Shown: positions 28,971 to 42,012 of the stretch, piece after piece
How the letters are laid out: the number at the start of each line of letters is the position of its first letter
Position numbering within the stretch: the first letter of the stretch is position 1
Source of the DNA: Proteles cristata cristata
Taxonomy: Eukaryota > Chordata > Mammalia > Carnivora > Hyaenidae
Assembly: GCA_017311185.1 (NCBI GenBank)
Contig: JAESUZ010001723.1
Span: 682,001 to 746,000, forward strand
Reading direction: 5' to 3'
DNA length: 64,000 nucleotides
Translations under genes and position numbers: made by a program
The notes under the pieces: model-generated
Seen by the model: only the letters and a program-made list of their open reading frames with translations
The model's database searches: none
Told to the model about the DNA's origin: nothing

Positions 28971-29600
28971 ATCAGAGGGAGCCCTATTTGTTGTACAGCC
29001 CTTAGGGAGAGGAATTCAGTTAAGGATATTGTGGAGACAGAGTTGGAGTACCATGAGCTCCTATTCTGTTAGTCCCCAGGGTCCTCAGTTGCTCATCAAC
29101 ATGCCCAGCTGCACCTGTCACTAAGGCCAGACTCCTGTCCTTCACCCGATGCTGCACTGTGCTGCTTCCAGTAGAGTCAGGTAAATGTTGGCATTTTCTC
29201 TAGATGCTTGTCAAAGATACCTTGTTAATGGTAACCAGACTCCAGTCAACCTCTGACCCCAGGATGACAGAGGAGAGTCTCAGAGTCTCTTCTCATGTGT
29301 AGAGGTGCTCAGGGTCTTCAGTGAGATGCATTCCACCTATCTTTCAGACCTTCAGGTGGAAAGAAAGGAATGGAGCTGGGAATGGGAACGGAAACTTCTG
29401 GCTCTGTCATATATCAAGATAGGAAAGGACCCTCAGTTTCTTTTTTGAAAACTGAGTAAATAGCATATGATCATTGTCAGTCCAGAATAAGGTCCATGGG
29501 CACAACAGGAAAACCTTACTAAAGTTCTTTCCCAGGTAGAAGAGGAAGCAGCATGGCCTAAGACCCAACATTTCCATTACCTGGAGGAGAACATGAGACA
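28971..29600. other. Region between the IQCF5 and IQCF2 3' ends
   Basis: No gene or clear repeat. It lies directly downstream of IQCF2 on the minus strand. Confidence 0.4.
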
Positions 29601-29619
29601 TATCAGACCAGGTTAAACT

Positions 29620-29625
29620 TTTACT
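29620..29625 (-). terminator. Variant poly(A) signal of IQCF2 (AGTAAA)
   Basis: AGTAAA begins 36 nt after the stop, at the position corresponding to AATAAA in the paralogues. It is a weaker hexamer. Confidence 0.4.
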
Positions 29626-29661
29626 GGAGACAGGAGACACAGTGCCCCTTCTTGCCAGCCT

Positions 29662-31076
29662 TTAGGGGTTGATGATCTCAATGTGGAACTGTAGGTGAGT
29701 GGCTGTGACTACACAGTGGCCCCGGAGGAGAGCACAGGTATGGCAGTTGTGGCATTGCCAGTGGCACTGGATAACATAAATGGCATTGAGCACCTGACGG
29801 TATCGCCATTGGATACGCCACATACGGACCAAGGACTGGATCTTGACCACTGCTCTCGCTGTATTTGCATAGGTGAAAAGGGCTTGCTTTCGCTTTTTCT
29901 GCAGCAGGCTATCCAAGGTCAGCCTCCACCAGCGCTGAATAATCCAGGCCCTGAGGGCTGCGTGCAGCAATGTCCGGCGTACCAGGGTGCCACGCCACCA
30001 GGCCTGGATCTCTGTGGCTGCTTTTGTTTGTTTTTTTAAAGGTTTCTAAGTGGAGATAAGAGAGACCACTCAGGGAACTTCCTGCCATCAACTTCCGAGA
30101 TCTTCCTGGAAGGAACCTGGATTCTCTTAACAGTTATCATTTCTTTGGAGAGTTAAGGGGAGTTAGCAAGACACTGCCTAAGAGTCAGAATACCTGGGTA
30201 GTGAGCCCTTGCCACTGTAGGCACATCACTCTGCCCTCAGAGTCACAGCACCCTACTCACTATCTCACAGGTGTATAGATCAAGGGGGAAACCACTGGTA
30301 GATAGAAGGGTACATTAGGGATGTGAGGGACTTGGTTAGTCATGCTCCACATCTTCAATGTTTATTGGGTTTTGGAGGTTTGGCCTCATAATGCCTTTGT
30401 CTGGTATTTTCTGCTAATTCTAGTCCCAAACCATCATTGGCTAATTTCCCTCTGCTACAATGTACTTCAGTACTATGGTAGGTTTTCAGCACCCTCATCC
30501 CATTTTCTTCTGTAGCTTTCCCATATTTTGAATACTGTAATCTCTAATTCAGAGTCCTCATATTCTCACCTCCCAGCCCCATTCATTTCTTGATTACTTT
30601 CCATTCTCCTCATTCACTCTTCACATCACAGACTGACACCCAGAGAGCCCATGCTGAGAAAGGAGTGGAGGAATAATGGGCCAATATTGAGTTGACTCCT
30701 GATTATTTTAGACTCAGGATCTATAAGGAGAATAATTCCATACCTTTATGACACAAATGTAAATGTTCTGGATATCTCTTAACTACATGGAAATTTTACC
30801 CACCTTGAGTTTCTGTTTCTCACTCTTCCACTCAGTTATTTCTTCAATATCTTCAATTTCAAGTAAAATTAAATGGCCATGAGTCTGTCATCAGAATTAA
30901 ATGGGAAATGAATGGATGAGTTAAGACTGCTGTTTCTCTCCATGGCTCTGTACAAAGATACCCCTGCTTCAGCATCCCTTCTTTTCCCAAGACCTGTGAA
31001 GTCCTGGGTGATCCCCACCCATTCCTATTTGCCTAATAAATCTGACCATGTCTCTTACACAAAATCTGAGCCTCAT
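29662..31076 (-). CDS. IQCF2: IQCF2, IQ motif-containing protein F2 (3 coding exons)
   Basis: Calmodulin-binding-type IQCF protein of 160 aa (human about 164). Exons on the minus strand: 31059-31076 (MRLRFC, donor GTAAGA), 30804-30884 (27 codons, THGHLILLEIEDIEEITEW..., donor GTGGGT) and 29662-30045 (acceptor CACTTAG). All introns are phase 0. The MRxRFC start, the LIL-acidic exon 2 and the ending HCVVTATHLQFHIEIINP identify IQCF2. The first IQ motif is at residues 46-57 ([12 protein letters not shown]). The second, at 102-113 ([12 protein letters not shown]), lacks the last basic residue. The C-terminus is the short form, ending at INP. It faces IQCF5 tail to tail across a 5.8-kb repeat-rich gap. 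The exon 2 acceptor has a weak pyrimidine tract, but the protein match supports it. Confidence 0.92.
30165..30290 (+). mobile_element. MIR SINE in IQCF2 intron 2
   Basis: MIR in sense on the plus strand (GTCAGAATACCTGGGTAG..., CTGCCCTCAGAGTCACAG), hence antisense to the gene. It lies 120 bp from the last exon, as in all five IQCF genes. Confidence 0.65.
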
Positions 31077-31172
31077 GGCTTGTCTCTAGATGGTTCAATA
31101 GCCTCGATTTCTCTACTTCCCAAAGTCTGGCATGAGTAAAATGAGGAAGGCAGCTATGAGTTCACAACTGCA

Positions 31173-31183
31173 TTATGACATAA
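31173..31183 (-). promoter_or_regulatory. IQCF2 promoter palindrome TTATGTCATAA
   Basis: An 11-bp palindrome, about 96 bp upstream of the start codon, in the slot occupied by CTTATGACATCATA in the paralogues. It looks like a diverged, symmetrised bZIP site; the AP-1-like partner is not recognisable. Confidence 0.4.
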
Positions 31184-31542
31184 GGATTAGGATATCTGCC
31201 ACAGAGTTGGGTCTTCCTCAGAAATAAGCTCCATGGGAACTTGTACTACCTGTCTACTTCCCTCCTGTCAGAGATGTACCAGAGCTCAGAGTGGAAAGAT
31301 AGGGCACATAAGTGCCATTTCATACGCGGGTTCCTCTAGTGAGGCCCATCCACGTCCCTCCTCATTATCAGTCACACAGGGGAGGACTTACATGGCAGTG
31401 TACAGCTCTCTACTGTCTTCTAAGACTTAGCATTTCCTGTTTCCCCTTGACTCAGGTTTCAGTACCTCAGTACACCACAGGAATCTAGAAAGAGAAAGAA
31501 CAGATGAATCTAAAAAGCAGTAAAATAAAAGTAAAATTTTAT

Positions 31543-31762
31543 TATTTATTTTTTAAAAGTTTATTTATTTTTGAGAGAGACAGACAGACAGAGCGTGAGC
31601 AGGGGAAGGGCAGAGACAGTGGGAGACTCAGAATCCAAAACAGGCTTCAGGCTCTGAGCTACCAGCACACAGCTTGATATGGGGCTCAAACTCATGAACT
31701 GTGAGATCATGACCTGAGTCCAAAGTCAGACACCTAACCGACTAAGCCACCCAGGCGCCCCT
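31543..31762 (-). mobile_element. tRNA-SINE upstream of IQCF2
   Basis: Antisense SINE whose head end GCGCCCCTATAT became the target of the following L1. Confidence 0.93.
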
Positions 31763-32515
31763 ATATATTTATTTTTATTTTTCAAATAGTTTATTGTCAA
31801 ATTAGTTTCCACATAACACTCAGTGCTCATCCCCATAAGTGTCCTCCTCTATGCCCATCCCCCCCTTCCCCCCACATCCATCAGTCCTCAGTTTTTGTCA
31901 GCATTCAAGAGTCTCTCATGGTTTGCCTCTCTCCCTTTCCCCCACCATTTCCATCTTCTCCCCCTTGTTCCTCTGTCAAGTTCCTCCTAATCCTCCTATA
32001 CGTGCAAACATATGATATTTGTCCTTCTCTGCCTGACTTATTGCGCTCAGCATAACACCCTCAAGGTCCATCCATGTTGCTACACATGGCCAGATTTCAT
32101 TGTTTCTCATTGCCATGTAGTATTCCATGGTATAGATAAACCACATCTTCTTGATCCATTCATCTGTTGATGGACACTTAGGCTCTTTCCATGTTTTAGC
32201 TATTGTGGAGAGTGCTGCTAGGAACATTGGGGTACATGTGTTCCTATGCCTCAGCATTTCTGTATCCCTTGGGTAAATTCCTAGCAGTGCTATTGCTGGG
32301 TCATAGGGAGTTCTATTGTTAGTTTCCTTAGGAACCTCCACACTGTTTTCCAGAGGGGCTGTACCAGTTTACATTCCCACCAACAGTGTAGGAGGGTGCC
32401 CGTTTCTCCACATCCTTGCCAGCATCTAGAGTTCTCTGATTTGCTCATTTTAGCCACTCTGACTGGTGTGAGGTGGTATCTCAGTGTGGTTTTGATTTGT
32501 ATTTCCCTGATGAGG
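31763..32515 (-). mobile_element. Young 5'-truncated L1, antisense
   Basis: 0.75-kb L1 3' end. The reverse frame 31976-32341 encodes the intact ORF2 C-terminal tail, nearly identical to the copy at 5.8-6.1 kb. TSD about GGCGCCCCTATAT(AT)TTT, partly SINE sequence. Confidence 0.93.
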
Positions 32516-32721
32516 GGCGCCCCTATATTTTTAATCCACTCATCAGTTAATGGACACTTGAGTTGTTTCTACTTTATTACTATTATGAATAATATAGCTA
32601 TAAATATTGATGTGCAAATTTTTGTATGGGCATATCTTTTCAATTCTCTTGGATATATACCTAGAAGTGGAATTGCTTGGTCATATGGTAAGGTTTTTTT
32701 TTCCCCCTGAAAACAAAACAG

Positions 32722-32925
32722 ATGCACCTGGGTGGCTCAGTCAGTTGAGCATCAGGTTCTTGGTTTTGGCTATGGTCTCTTGGTTCATGGGATCAAGCCC
32801 CTTGTTGGGCTCTGCTCTGACAGTGTGGAGACTGCTTGGGATTCTCTCTTTCCTTTTCTCTCTGCCCCTCCTTTATTCATGTTCTCTCTCTCTCAAAATA
32901 AATAAACTTACAAAACAAAACAAAA
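32722..32925 (+). mobile_element. tRNA-SINE in old L1
   Basis: Sense, diverged, with a CAAAACAAAACAAAAC tail. Confidence 0.88.
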
Positions 32926-33449
32926 CACATGCATTTCTCCCCCTCCCCCCACTCCTTACCTTTTGCAACCACCAATCTGTTCTCTGTATCTATGTGTTTG
33001 TGTTTTGTTGGTTTTAGTTTTGGGGTTTTTTAAGATTTCATATAAGAGAAATCATATGATATTTGTCTCTCTCTGTCTGACTTATTTCATTTAGTATAAT
33101 GACCTTGAGTTTCATCCATGGTATCACAAATAGCAAAATTTCATTATGTTTTATGGCTGAGTAACAGTCCATTGTATGTACATATCACATGCTTTTCTTT
33201 ATCAATTCATCCATTGATGGACACTTAAGTTGTTTCCATATCTTGGCTATTGCTGCAATGAACATGGGGGTGCATATATCTTTTCAAATTAGTGTTTTCG
33301 TTTTCTTCAGATAAATACCCAGAAGCGGAATTTCTAGATTGTATGATAGTTCTTTTTTTTTTACTGTTTTCCATAGTTTCAGCATCAATTTACCTGCCAC
33401 AACAGTGCATACGGGTTCCCTTTTCTCCATATCCTGACCAACTTGGTTT

Positions 33450-33660
33450 TTTTTTTTAATTTTTAATGCTTATTCATTTTTTGAGAGACAGAGCATGAGC
33501 AGGGGAGGAGAAGAGAGAGAGGGAGACACAGAATCTGAAGCAGGCTCCAGGCTTTGAGCTGTCAGCACAGAGCCCCATGTGGGGCTGCAATCCATGAACT
33601 GCAAGATCATGACCTGAGCAGAAGTCAGCCACTTAACTGACTGAACCACCGAGGTGCCCC
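33450..33660 (-). mobile_element. tRNA-SINE in old L1
   Basis: TSD ACCAACTTG. Confidence 0.92.
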
Positions 33661-33849
33661 ATCACCAACTTGTTATTTCTTATCTTTTTAAAAAATCATA
33701 GCCATTCTAACAGGTGTGAGGTTGTATCTCATTGTGGCTTTGATTTGCATTTCCCTGATGACTAGTGATGTTGAACATATTTTCATGTACCTGTTGGCTA
33801 ACTGTATGTTTTCTATGGAAAAATGTCTTAGATCTGCCCATTTTAATTT

Positions 33850-34152
33850 TAATAAATAAATAAATACTTTTTTTGAGAGAGAGAGAGAAAGCACAAGTGA
33901 GGGGCAGAGAGAGAGAGAATCCCAGGAGGGAGAAAGACGGAGGAAGAGAAAGAGAGAGAGAAGCGGGGCTCACCTGAAGCAGGGCTCATGTTTACCCAAA
34001 GTGGGGCTTAAGCTCACCCCAAGCAGGTCTTGTGCTCACCTGAAGTGGAGCACGAGCTCACCTGATGTGGGACTTGAACTCATGAACCATGAGATCATGA
34101 TCTGAGCCAAATTCAGATTGCTTAAGGACTGAGCCACCCAGGCATCCAGATT
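33850..34152 (-). mobile_element. Enlarged tRNA-SINE with internal repeats
   Basis: About 300 bp instead of about 220. Its centre (33965-34080) holds four to five imperfect copies of a 20-27 bp unit built on GGGGCTCACCTGAAGCAG. Confidence 0.85.
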
Positions 34153-34446
34153 GGCCCATTTTTAAATTGGATTGTTTGATTTTTTGGTATTGAGTTATAT
34201 GTTCTTTGTATATTTAGATATTAACCCCTTATCAGATATATGACTTGCAATTATTTTCTCCCATTCAGTAGGTTGTCGTTTCATTTTGTTGATGCTTTCA
34301 TCAACATGAAGAAGCCTTTTAGTTTTATGTAATCTCACTTATTTATTTTTGCTTGTGTTGCTTTTGCTTTTGGTGTCAGATTTTAAAAAATCATCACTAA
34401 GACCTATGTCAAGGAGATTACCACCTATATTTTCTTCTATGAGTTT

Positions 34447-34662
34447 TAAAAAAATTTTTTAAATGTTTTATTTCTGAGAGAGAAGGAGAGACAGCATGAG
34501 CAGGGGAGGGTCAGAGAGAGAGGGAGACACAGAATCCGAAACAGGCTCCAGGCTCTGAGCTGTCAGCACAGAGCCCAACACGGGGCTTGAACCCACGAAC
34601 CATGAGGTCATGATATGAGCTGAAGTTGGACGCTTAACCGACTGAGCCACCCAGGCGCCCCC
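34447..34662 (-). mobile_element. tRNA-SINE in old L1
   Basis: TSD CTTCTATGAG. Confidence 0.94.
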
Positions 34663-35095
34663 CTTCTATGAGGGGTTCAAGGTTTACGTTTAAGTCTTTA
34701 ATACACTTTGAGTTAATTTTTGTGCATGATATATAGATAGTGGGACAGTTTCATTCTTTTGCATGTGGCTGTCTAATTTGCCCAACATCATTTATTGAAG
34801 AGAATGTCCTTTCCAAATTGTATATGCTTGACTCCTTTGTTGTAAATTAATTGACCATTAGTATATGAGTTTATTTCTGAGACCTCTATTCTGGTACATT
34901 GATCTTTGTGTCTCTTTTTTATGTCAATACCATACTGTTTTAATTACTACAGATTTATAATATAGTTTGAAATAGGGAATGCGATGCCTCCAGCTTTGTT
35001 CTTTCATATGACTGCTTTGGCTTTTCAGGGTCTTCTGTAGTTCTACTCAAATTTTATGGTAGTTGTTCTCTATTTCTGTGAAAAAAATTGGACTT

Positions 35096-35341
35096 TTTTT
35101 TAATATTTTTTATTTATTTCTAGGAGAGAGAGAGAGAGAGAGAGAGACAGCGTGAGCAGGGGAGGGTCAGAGAGTGAGCAGGGGAGGGTCAGAGGGAGGG
35201 AGACGCAGACTCTGAAACAGGCTCCAGGCTCTGAGCTGGCAGTCAGCACAGAGCCCGACGCGGGGCTCGAACCCACGAACCGCGAGATCAAGACCTAAGC
35301 GAAAGTTGGTCGCTTAACCGACTAAGCCACCCAGGCGCCCC
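35096..35341 (-). mobile_element. tRNA-SINE, young subfamily
   Basis: TSD AAAATTGGACTTTT; carries a GAGCAGGGGAGGGTCAGAG direct duplication. Confidence 0.96.
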
Positions 35342-36404
35342 CCAAAAATTGGACTTTTGATAAGGATTGCATTAAAATTTGTATATTGCTTTGGGTAGTA
35401 TGGATATTGTAACAATGCTAATTCTTCCATTCCATGAGCATGAAATATATTTCCATGTATTTGTGTTTTCCTCAATTTCTTTCACTAATGTGTAGCTTTC
35501 AATTTGTAGGTCTTTCACCTCTTTGGTTAAATTTATTCCTTAAGTGTTTTATTCTTTTTGATGCAATTATAAACGGAACTGTTTTCTTAATTTTTCTGAC
35601 AGTTCATTATAAGTGTAAAGAAATGGAAGAGATATTTGTGTATTGATTTTGTATTCTGCAACTTTACTGTATTTGTTTATTAGTTCTAACAGTGTTTTGA
35701 TGGAGTCTTTACCCTTTTCTAATATAATATCATGTTATCTGCAAATAGTGGTTGTGTTACTTCTTCCTTTCCAATTTGTATACCTTTTATTTCTTTTTCT
35801 TGCCTAATTGCTCTGGCTAGGACTTCCAATACTATGTAGAATGAAAGTGGTAAGATTGGTTATCCTTCTCTTGTTCCTGATCTTACAGGAAAAGCTTTTA
35901 GCTTTTCACTATTAAGTACAATGTTAGCTGTCTGTTTGGCATATATGGCCTTTACTATGTTGAGGTCCATTTCCTCTATATCCTCTTTGTTGACAGTTTT
36001 TTTGTTGTTGTTGTTGTTGACAGTTTTTAGCATAAGTGAATGTTGAGTTTTGTCAAAAAAATTTTCAAAATCTGTTGAGATGGTCATGTGATTTTTATCT
36101 TTCATTTTGTTAATGTGGTGTATCACATTAGCTGATTTGTGGATATTGAGCCATCCTTGTATCCCTGGAATAAATTCCACTTGATCATGGTGTATGATAT
36201 TTTTAATGTATTGGTGAATTCAGTTTGTTAATATTTTGTTGAGGACTTTTGCATTTATGTTTATCAGGGATATTGGCCTGTAATTTTCTTTTCTTATGGC
36301 ATCTTGTCTGGCTTTGGTATCAGGGTAATGCTGGCTTTGTAAAATGAGTTTGGAAGAGTTCCTTCCTCTTTTATTTTTTGGAAGAATTTGAGAAGAATTG
36401 GTAT

Positions 36405-36588
36405 TTTAAAAAGTTTTTAAATGTTTATTTATTTTTTGAGAGAGAGAGAGAGAACCAGGGAGGGGCAAAAATAGAGTGAGAGAGAAATCCCAAAAAATGC
36501 ATGGTTCAAATCCATGAACCATGAGATCATGACCTGAGCTGAAACCAAGAGTCAGACACTTAACCGACAGAGCCACCCAGGAACCCCA
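36405..36588 (-). mobile_element. tRNA-SINE, old and diverged
   Basis: Antisense; head complement GAGCCACCCAGGAACCCC. Confidence 0.88.
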
Positions 36589-38399
36589 AGAAGGATTGAC
36601 ATTAATCCTTTTTTGAAGGTTTGGTAGAATTCACCAGTGAAAACTGTCTAGTCCTCAACTTTCATTTGTTGAGATGTTTTTGATTATGAATTCAATCTAA
36701 GGTAATAATCAGTCTGTACAGATTTTCTATTTTATCACAATTCAGTCTTGGTAAGTTATACGTTTCCAGGAATGTATCCATTTCTTCTAGGTAGTCCAAT
36801 TTGTTGGTGTATAACTGTTCAGAGTGGTCTCTTGTGGTCCTTTGTATTTCTGTGGCATCAGTTGTAACATCTCTGTAACTCCTGATTTTATTTGACTCCT
36901 TCCTTTTTCCCTTGGTGAGCCTAGGTAAGGCTTATCAATTTTGCTCATCTTTTCAAAGAACCTGCATTTGGTTTCACTTATATTTTCTATTGTCTTTTTA
37001 GTCTCTATTTCATTATTTCTGCTCTGCTCTTTGTTATTTCCTTCCTTCTATTAACTTTGGGCTTCTTTTGTTCTTCTTTTTCTAGTTCCTTGAGGTGTAG
37101 GCTCTTTATTTAATACTTTTCTTATTTCTTGAGGTAGGCATTTATCACTATGACCTTCCTTCTTGGAATTACTTTTGCTGCATCTCATACATTTTGGTAT
37201 GTTATATTTCCATTTCTCTTTGTCTCAAGGTATTTATTTATCCTTTTGATTTCTTCTTTGATCCATTGGTTTTATAGTAGCATGTGGTTTAATATCCACA
37301 TATTTGTGAATTTTCCAGTTTTCTTCATGTAAATTGTTTCTATTGTAGTTAGAAAAGATGCTTGATATTATTTCACTCCTCTTACATTTATGAAGACTTG
37401 TTTTGTAATCTAACATATGATCTATCTTGGAAAATGTTCCATGTGCACTTGAGAAGAACATGTATTTTTCTTTTGGGTGGAATGTTCTGTGCAGTTGTCA
37501 ATTCCATCTGGTCTAACGTCATTTAAAACAAATGTTTTCTTACTGATTTTCTGGCTGAATTATCTATTCCTTGATGTGAGGGTGTTAAAGTCCCCTACTA
37601 AATTGTAGTACTGTCTATTTTTCCTTTAGGTCTGTTAATATTTGCTTTACATATTTAGGTGCTTTTATGCTGGATGCATAAATATTTGCAAATGTTGAAT
37701 CTTCTTGTTGGATTGACTTTTTATCATTATGTAACACCCTTCTTGGTTTCTTACTAAAGCATTTATCTTAAAGTCTATTTTGTCTGATATAAAGTATTGC
37801 TACTCCAGCTTTCTTTTGGTTTGTTTGGATGGAATATCTTTTTCCATCCCTTCATTTCCAGTCTGTCTGTGTCTTTATATCTAAAGTGTATTTCTTACAG
37901 GTAGCATATAGATGGGTCGTTTTTAAATCCATTCAGCCACTCTGTGTCCTTTAAATGAAGAATTTAGTCCATATACATTTAAAGTGATTATTGAAAGGTA
38001 TGTGCTCATTGCTATTTTGTTCACTGTTTTTTGGTTATTTTTGTAGTTCCTCTTTGTTTCTTCTTTTCTCACTCTCTTCCTTGGTGGTTTGGTGACTTTT
38101 TTTAGTGGTATGCTTATAGTACTCTTTATTTTATGTACATTTATTATAGGTTTTTGCTTTGTGGTTCCCATGAGGCATATATACAACAGTTTATACCTAT
38201 AACAATTTATTTTTAGGTTGATAACAACTAAAATTTGTTGTTATCTATCTATCTATTCTAAAGCTCAGCATTACTCTTCCCAACATATTTTGTTTTCAAT
38301 GTCACATTTTACACCTTTTTAGCTCATATTTTACATCTTTTTCCTGTCTATCCCGTAACTAATTATTGTAATCATATTTATTTTTGCTAATTTTGTATT

Positions 38400-39745
38400 T
38401 TAACGTTCATACTAGCTTTATTTTATTATTTTTTATTTAAGTATAGTTGATGCACATATTGCATTAGTTTCAGGTATACAACATAGTTATTCAACAACTC
38501 TATACATTGTACTATGCTCACCACAAGTATAGCTACCATCTGTCACCATGCAATGCTATTACAATACCATTGACTGTATTCCCTATGCTGTACCTTTTAC
38601 ACCCATGATTTATTGAGTCTGTAACTGGAAACCTGTATCTCCCGCGCCCCCTTTTTTGATTTTGCCCATCCCTCACTCCCTTTCCCTGGCAACCATCAGT
38701 TTATTCTTTATAGGTCTGATTTTTCTTTTTGTTCATTTGTTTATTCATTTATTTTGTTTCTTAGATTCCATATATAAAGAAAACCATATGGAATTTGTTT
38801 CTCTGCCTGACTTATTTCACTTAGTATAATACTTTCTAGGTTTATCCATGTTATTGCAAATGGCAAGATATCATTTCTTTTTATGCTTGAGTTGTATTCC
38901 ATCATTTAATCACATATTCTTTATCCATTCATCTATCAATGGACACTTGAATTGTTACTAGATCTTGGTTTTTTTTTTTTAAGTTTATTTTGAGAGAATG
39001 TGTATGTGTGTGAGCAGGGAGAAAGAGAATCCCAAGCAGGCTCTATGCTCTCAGTATTGAGCCTGATGCAGGGCTCAATCTCATGAATCGTGAGATTATG
39101 ACCTGAGCTGAAATCAAGAGTTGGATGCTTAACTGACTGAGCCATGCAGGTGCCCCCAGATTTTGGTTATTGTATATAATGCTACAGTAAACATGCAAGT
39201 GCAGGTGTCTTTTTGAATTAGTTTTTTTTTCTTTTCTTTGGGTTAATACCCAGTAGTGGAATTACTAGATCATACGGTATTTCTATTTTTAATTTCTTAA
39301 TGTTTATTTGAGAGAGAGAGAGAAACAGAGTGTAAGCTGGGGAGGAGCAGAGAGGGAGTCACAGAATCCAAAGCAGGTTCCAGGCCCTGAGCTGTCAGCA
39401 CAGAGCCCATCTCAGGACTTGAACCCACGAGCTGTGAGATCATGACCTGAGCTGAAGTTGGACACTCACCCAACAGAGTCACCCAGGTACTCCCTATTTT
39501 TAATTTTTGAGTAACCTCCATATTGTTTTCCAAAATGGCTGTACCAATTTACATTCCCACAATTAGTGCACAAGGGCTCCTTTTTCTCTGGATCCTTGCT
39601 AACACTTGTTATTTCTCATCTTTTAGATTCTAGCCATTCTGACAGGTGATCTCAAATTGTACTTTTGACCTGCAAGCTTTATAAGCAATTAATCCACTAA
39701 CTTTACTATATATTTATCTTCCAGTAAGATTTATTCTTTCCTTCG
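38400..39745 (-). mobile_element. Second old antisense L1 3' region with two SINEs
   Basis: L1 3' blocks (GCATTAGTTTCAGGTATACA; CCCTTTCCCTGGCAACCATC) interrupted by antisense SINEs at 38968-39157 (TSD AGATYTTGGTT) and 39296-39494 (TSD CTATTTTTAATTT). Confidence 0.75.
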
Positions 39746-39779
39746 TATTTTGTTACTATTTAGTTCCCCAAATTTATTA

Positions 39780-40830
39780 TATTCACAGTCCAAAAGCAGA
39801 GGTTACTGCATGTCACACAGGATCACAGGGAAGCATCAGGTTTTAGGTGGCAGAAAGCAGGAGTAAGAAAAGAGCTATTCCCATGGCTTCTGTCAGAGTG
39901 TAAAAGGCAAGGAAGGATAGGTAAACCATTTAAGATGGTCTGGTTTGAGTAATTTCTGTGGTTTCTAAGCTATATAGATGTCTAGTACCTGGCTTGGAAT
40001 GATTAAGGCAGAGGATTATGGCTTTCTGGGATGTACAAGACAAAGAAAAAGAGGTATACCCTGAACTGGCTAGTTTGCAAATGAAAGGCATGCTCTGGGA
40101 TGAATATTTTGATATCTCTAAGAACTGGATACACCTGGGAGGGGCAGTGTCTCCCAACGAAGAAAGGGACTTTTTTTTTTACATTTTTATATGTTTTATT
40201 TACTTCTGAGAGAGAGAGAGAGCGAGAGAGAGAGAGAGTGTGCACATGAACAGGGGAAGGTCAGAGATTTCACAGAATCTGAAACAGGCTCCAGGCTCTG
40301 AGCCAGCTGTCAGCACAGAGCCTGACAGGGGCTCGAACACATGAACTGTGAGATCATGACCTGGGCCGAAGTCGGACACTTAACTGACTGAGCCACCCAG
40401 GCATCACTTTTTGTTTTTGTTTTTGTTTTAATTTTTATATGTTTTAGAAAGGGACTTTTTAAAAATGATGATAAAATGACATAATATCCAGAACCTAAAA
40501 AAATATATACAATGACACATTGGAAAGGGAGAGAGACAGAGAAACAGAACCTACGGACCTAGGTGTTGGGAACATAGATTTGAACCTGGATCCTTGTGCT
40601 CCTGAAGCTCACCCTCTAGTGGGAGCAACAGAAAACAGATAATGAAGCAAGATATCCTTGGGTAGTGATGGGAACTTTGAAAACAGGAAAGCAGAGTCAG
40701 GCACTAGAGCATACAGTAGGGGTGGGGAAGCCATTCCAATAAGGTGGTCAAAGAAGGTCTCTTTGAGGAGAAAGCATGGAGCAGAGACACACCTGATTGG
40801 AGGGAGAGCTCTGATACAGTCCCTGTCACA
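39780..40830. repeat. Segmental duplication copy A (partner 53290-54030)
   Basis: Direct repeat of the segment 3' of the IQCF4-like gene. The part from about 40463 on is about 95% alike by eye; the earlier part is clearly lower. A SINE (40170-40405) is present only in this copy. Confidence 0.8.
40170..40405 (-). mobile_element. tRNA-SINE inside segmental copy A
   Basis: Flanked by AGAAAGGGACTTTTT repeats (40160 and 40445, the second after extra T/G-rich bases). Absent from copy B. Confidence 0.92.
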
Positions 40831-41263
40831 AATTAAAATAGAAATTTTATGTGTGTCCAGCCTAACAAGTAAAAACAAGCTTCATATTCTGTATACTTTT
40901 TCTACTTGTTATTCCTATAATTCATTTTTATTGTTTTACAAAAGAATTGGTTTACGATGGATCAGTCACTTAAAAAAAAAAAAAGGCCATTCTTTAAAGG
41001 CAGCTTGAGAAGCAATAATCTCTGGTGCCATTACAGGAGTGGGTGATTCAGGTAAGATGCAAGTCAAAATCACTGGAGGTAAGAGGCCAGGGGCTTGAGG
41101 CATCATTAAATTTAATAATTTAATACTGAAGTCACTAAGAATGGTGTCATACATAGGGTGGCAGTGATATCAGTGGGATTCTTTTTGTGTTTCAGCACCC
41201 TGGAGAAGCTGGTCCTGAGGATGGAGGCAGAGCTGAGGTTCCTTATGATCATGATATATGTGG
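40831..41263. other. Intergenic, nothing recognised
   Basis: No gene or named repeat that I can support. Confidence 0.4.
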
Positions 41264-41472
41264 GGTGTCTAGGTGGCACAGTCGGTTAAGTGACTGACTT
41301 CGGCTCAGCTCATGATCTCATGGTTCGCGGGTTCGAGCCCCGTGTCAGGCTCTGTGCTGACAGCTCAGAGCCTAGAGCCTGCTTAGGATTCTGTGTCTCC
41401 CTCTCTCTGTGGCCCTCCCCCCTCATGCTCTGTCTCTGTTAAGAATTTTTTAAAAAGACATTAAAAAAAAAA
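41264..41472 (+). mobile_element. tRNA-SINE, sense
   Basis: TSD GATCATGATAT. Confidence 0.94.
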
Positions 41473-42012
41473 AAGATCATGATATCTGCTATTTCCCAAA
41501 GAAAACAGCATCCAAGTTAGCACAAAACTTGCAAAACCTTGTGCCTAGTCACCACTAAGGTCAGCCCTCCGTGCTTTCTCTAGGCTGTACTGCTCCCAAG
41601 AGCCAGCAAAGTGTCTGACTTCTGTCGAGGGGCTTGCCAAATAGACAGCCAATGGGTGCAAGCCCCAGCTGGTCTGTGATGGCAGGCTAACAGAATATGG
41701 ATTCAAAGGCAACTCTCATAAGAGGAGGTGTCTGGAGTCTTTGGGACTATAAAGCCTAACCCCTCCAAATTGCGAGGCCAGGAGAAGAATGGTGCCAGGG
41801 TTATGGAATGGGACACCTGACTCTGGATGTGTAAGGACAACGTCAGGTAGCAATGTCGATTTGGATGGAACCAGTGGCATATGGCCACTGTCAGTCGGCA
41901 CTAAGGGACGGGAGTTGGGGGAGAGATACCTGTATTACCCTATGAAGATGAGGGAGGCCTTGGGGTCTTCGCGGTGTAGGAGTCACTGAGACACACAAAA
42001 CCTGGTCAGACA

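Larger units (their letters stand above)
32516..38230 (-). mobile_element. Long old antisense L1
   Basis: Reads from the 3' region (32.5-33.4 kb) through decayed RT pieces (35860-36180: [20 protein letters not shown]) and EN pieces (37234-37461: [15 protein letters not shown]) to the start of ORF2 near 38.1 kb (LSIITLNVYGLNS). Every frame is broken. It serves as a landing site for at least six SINEs. Confidence 0.85.
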
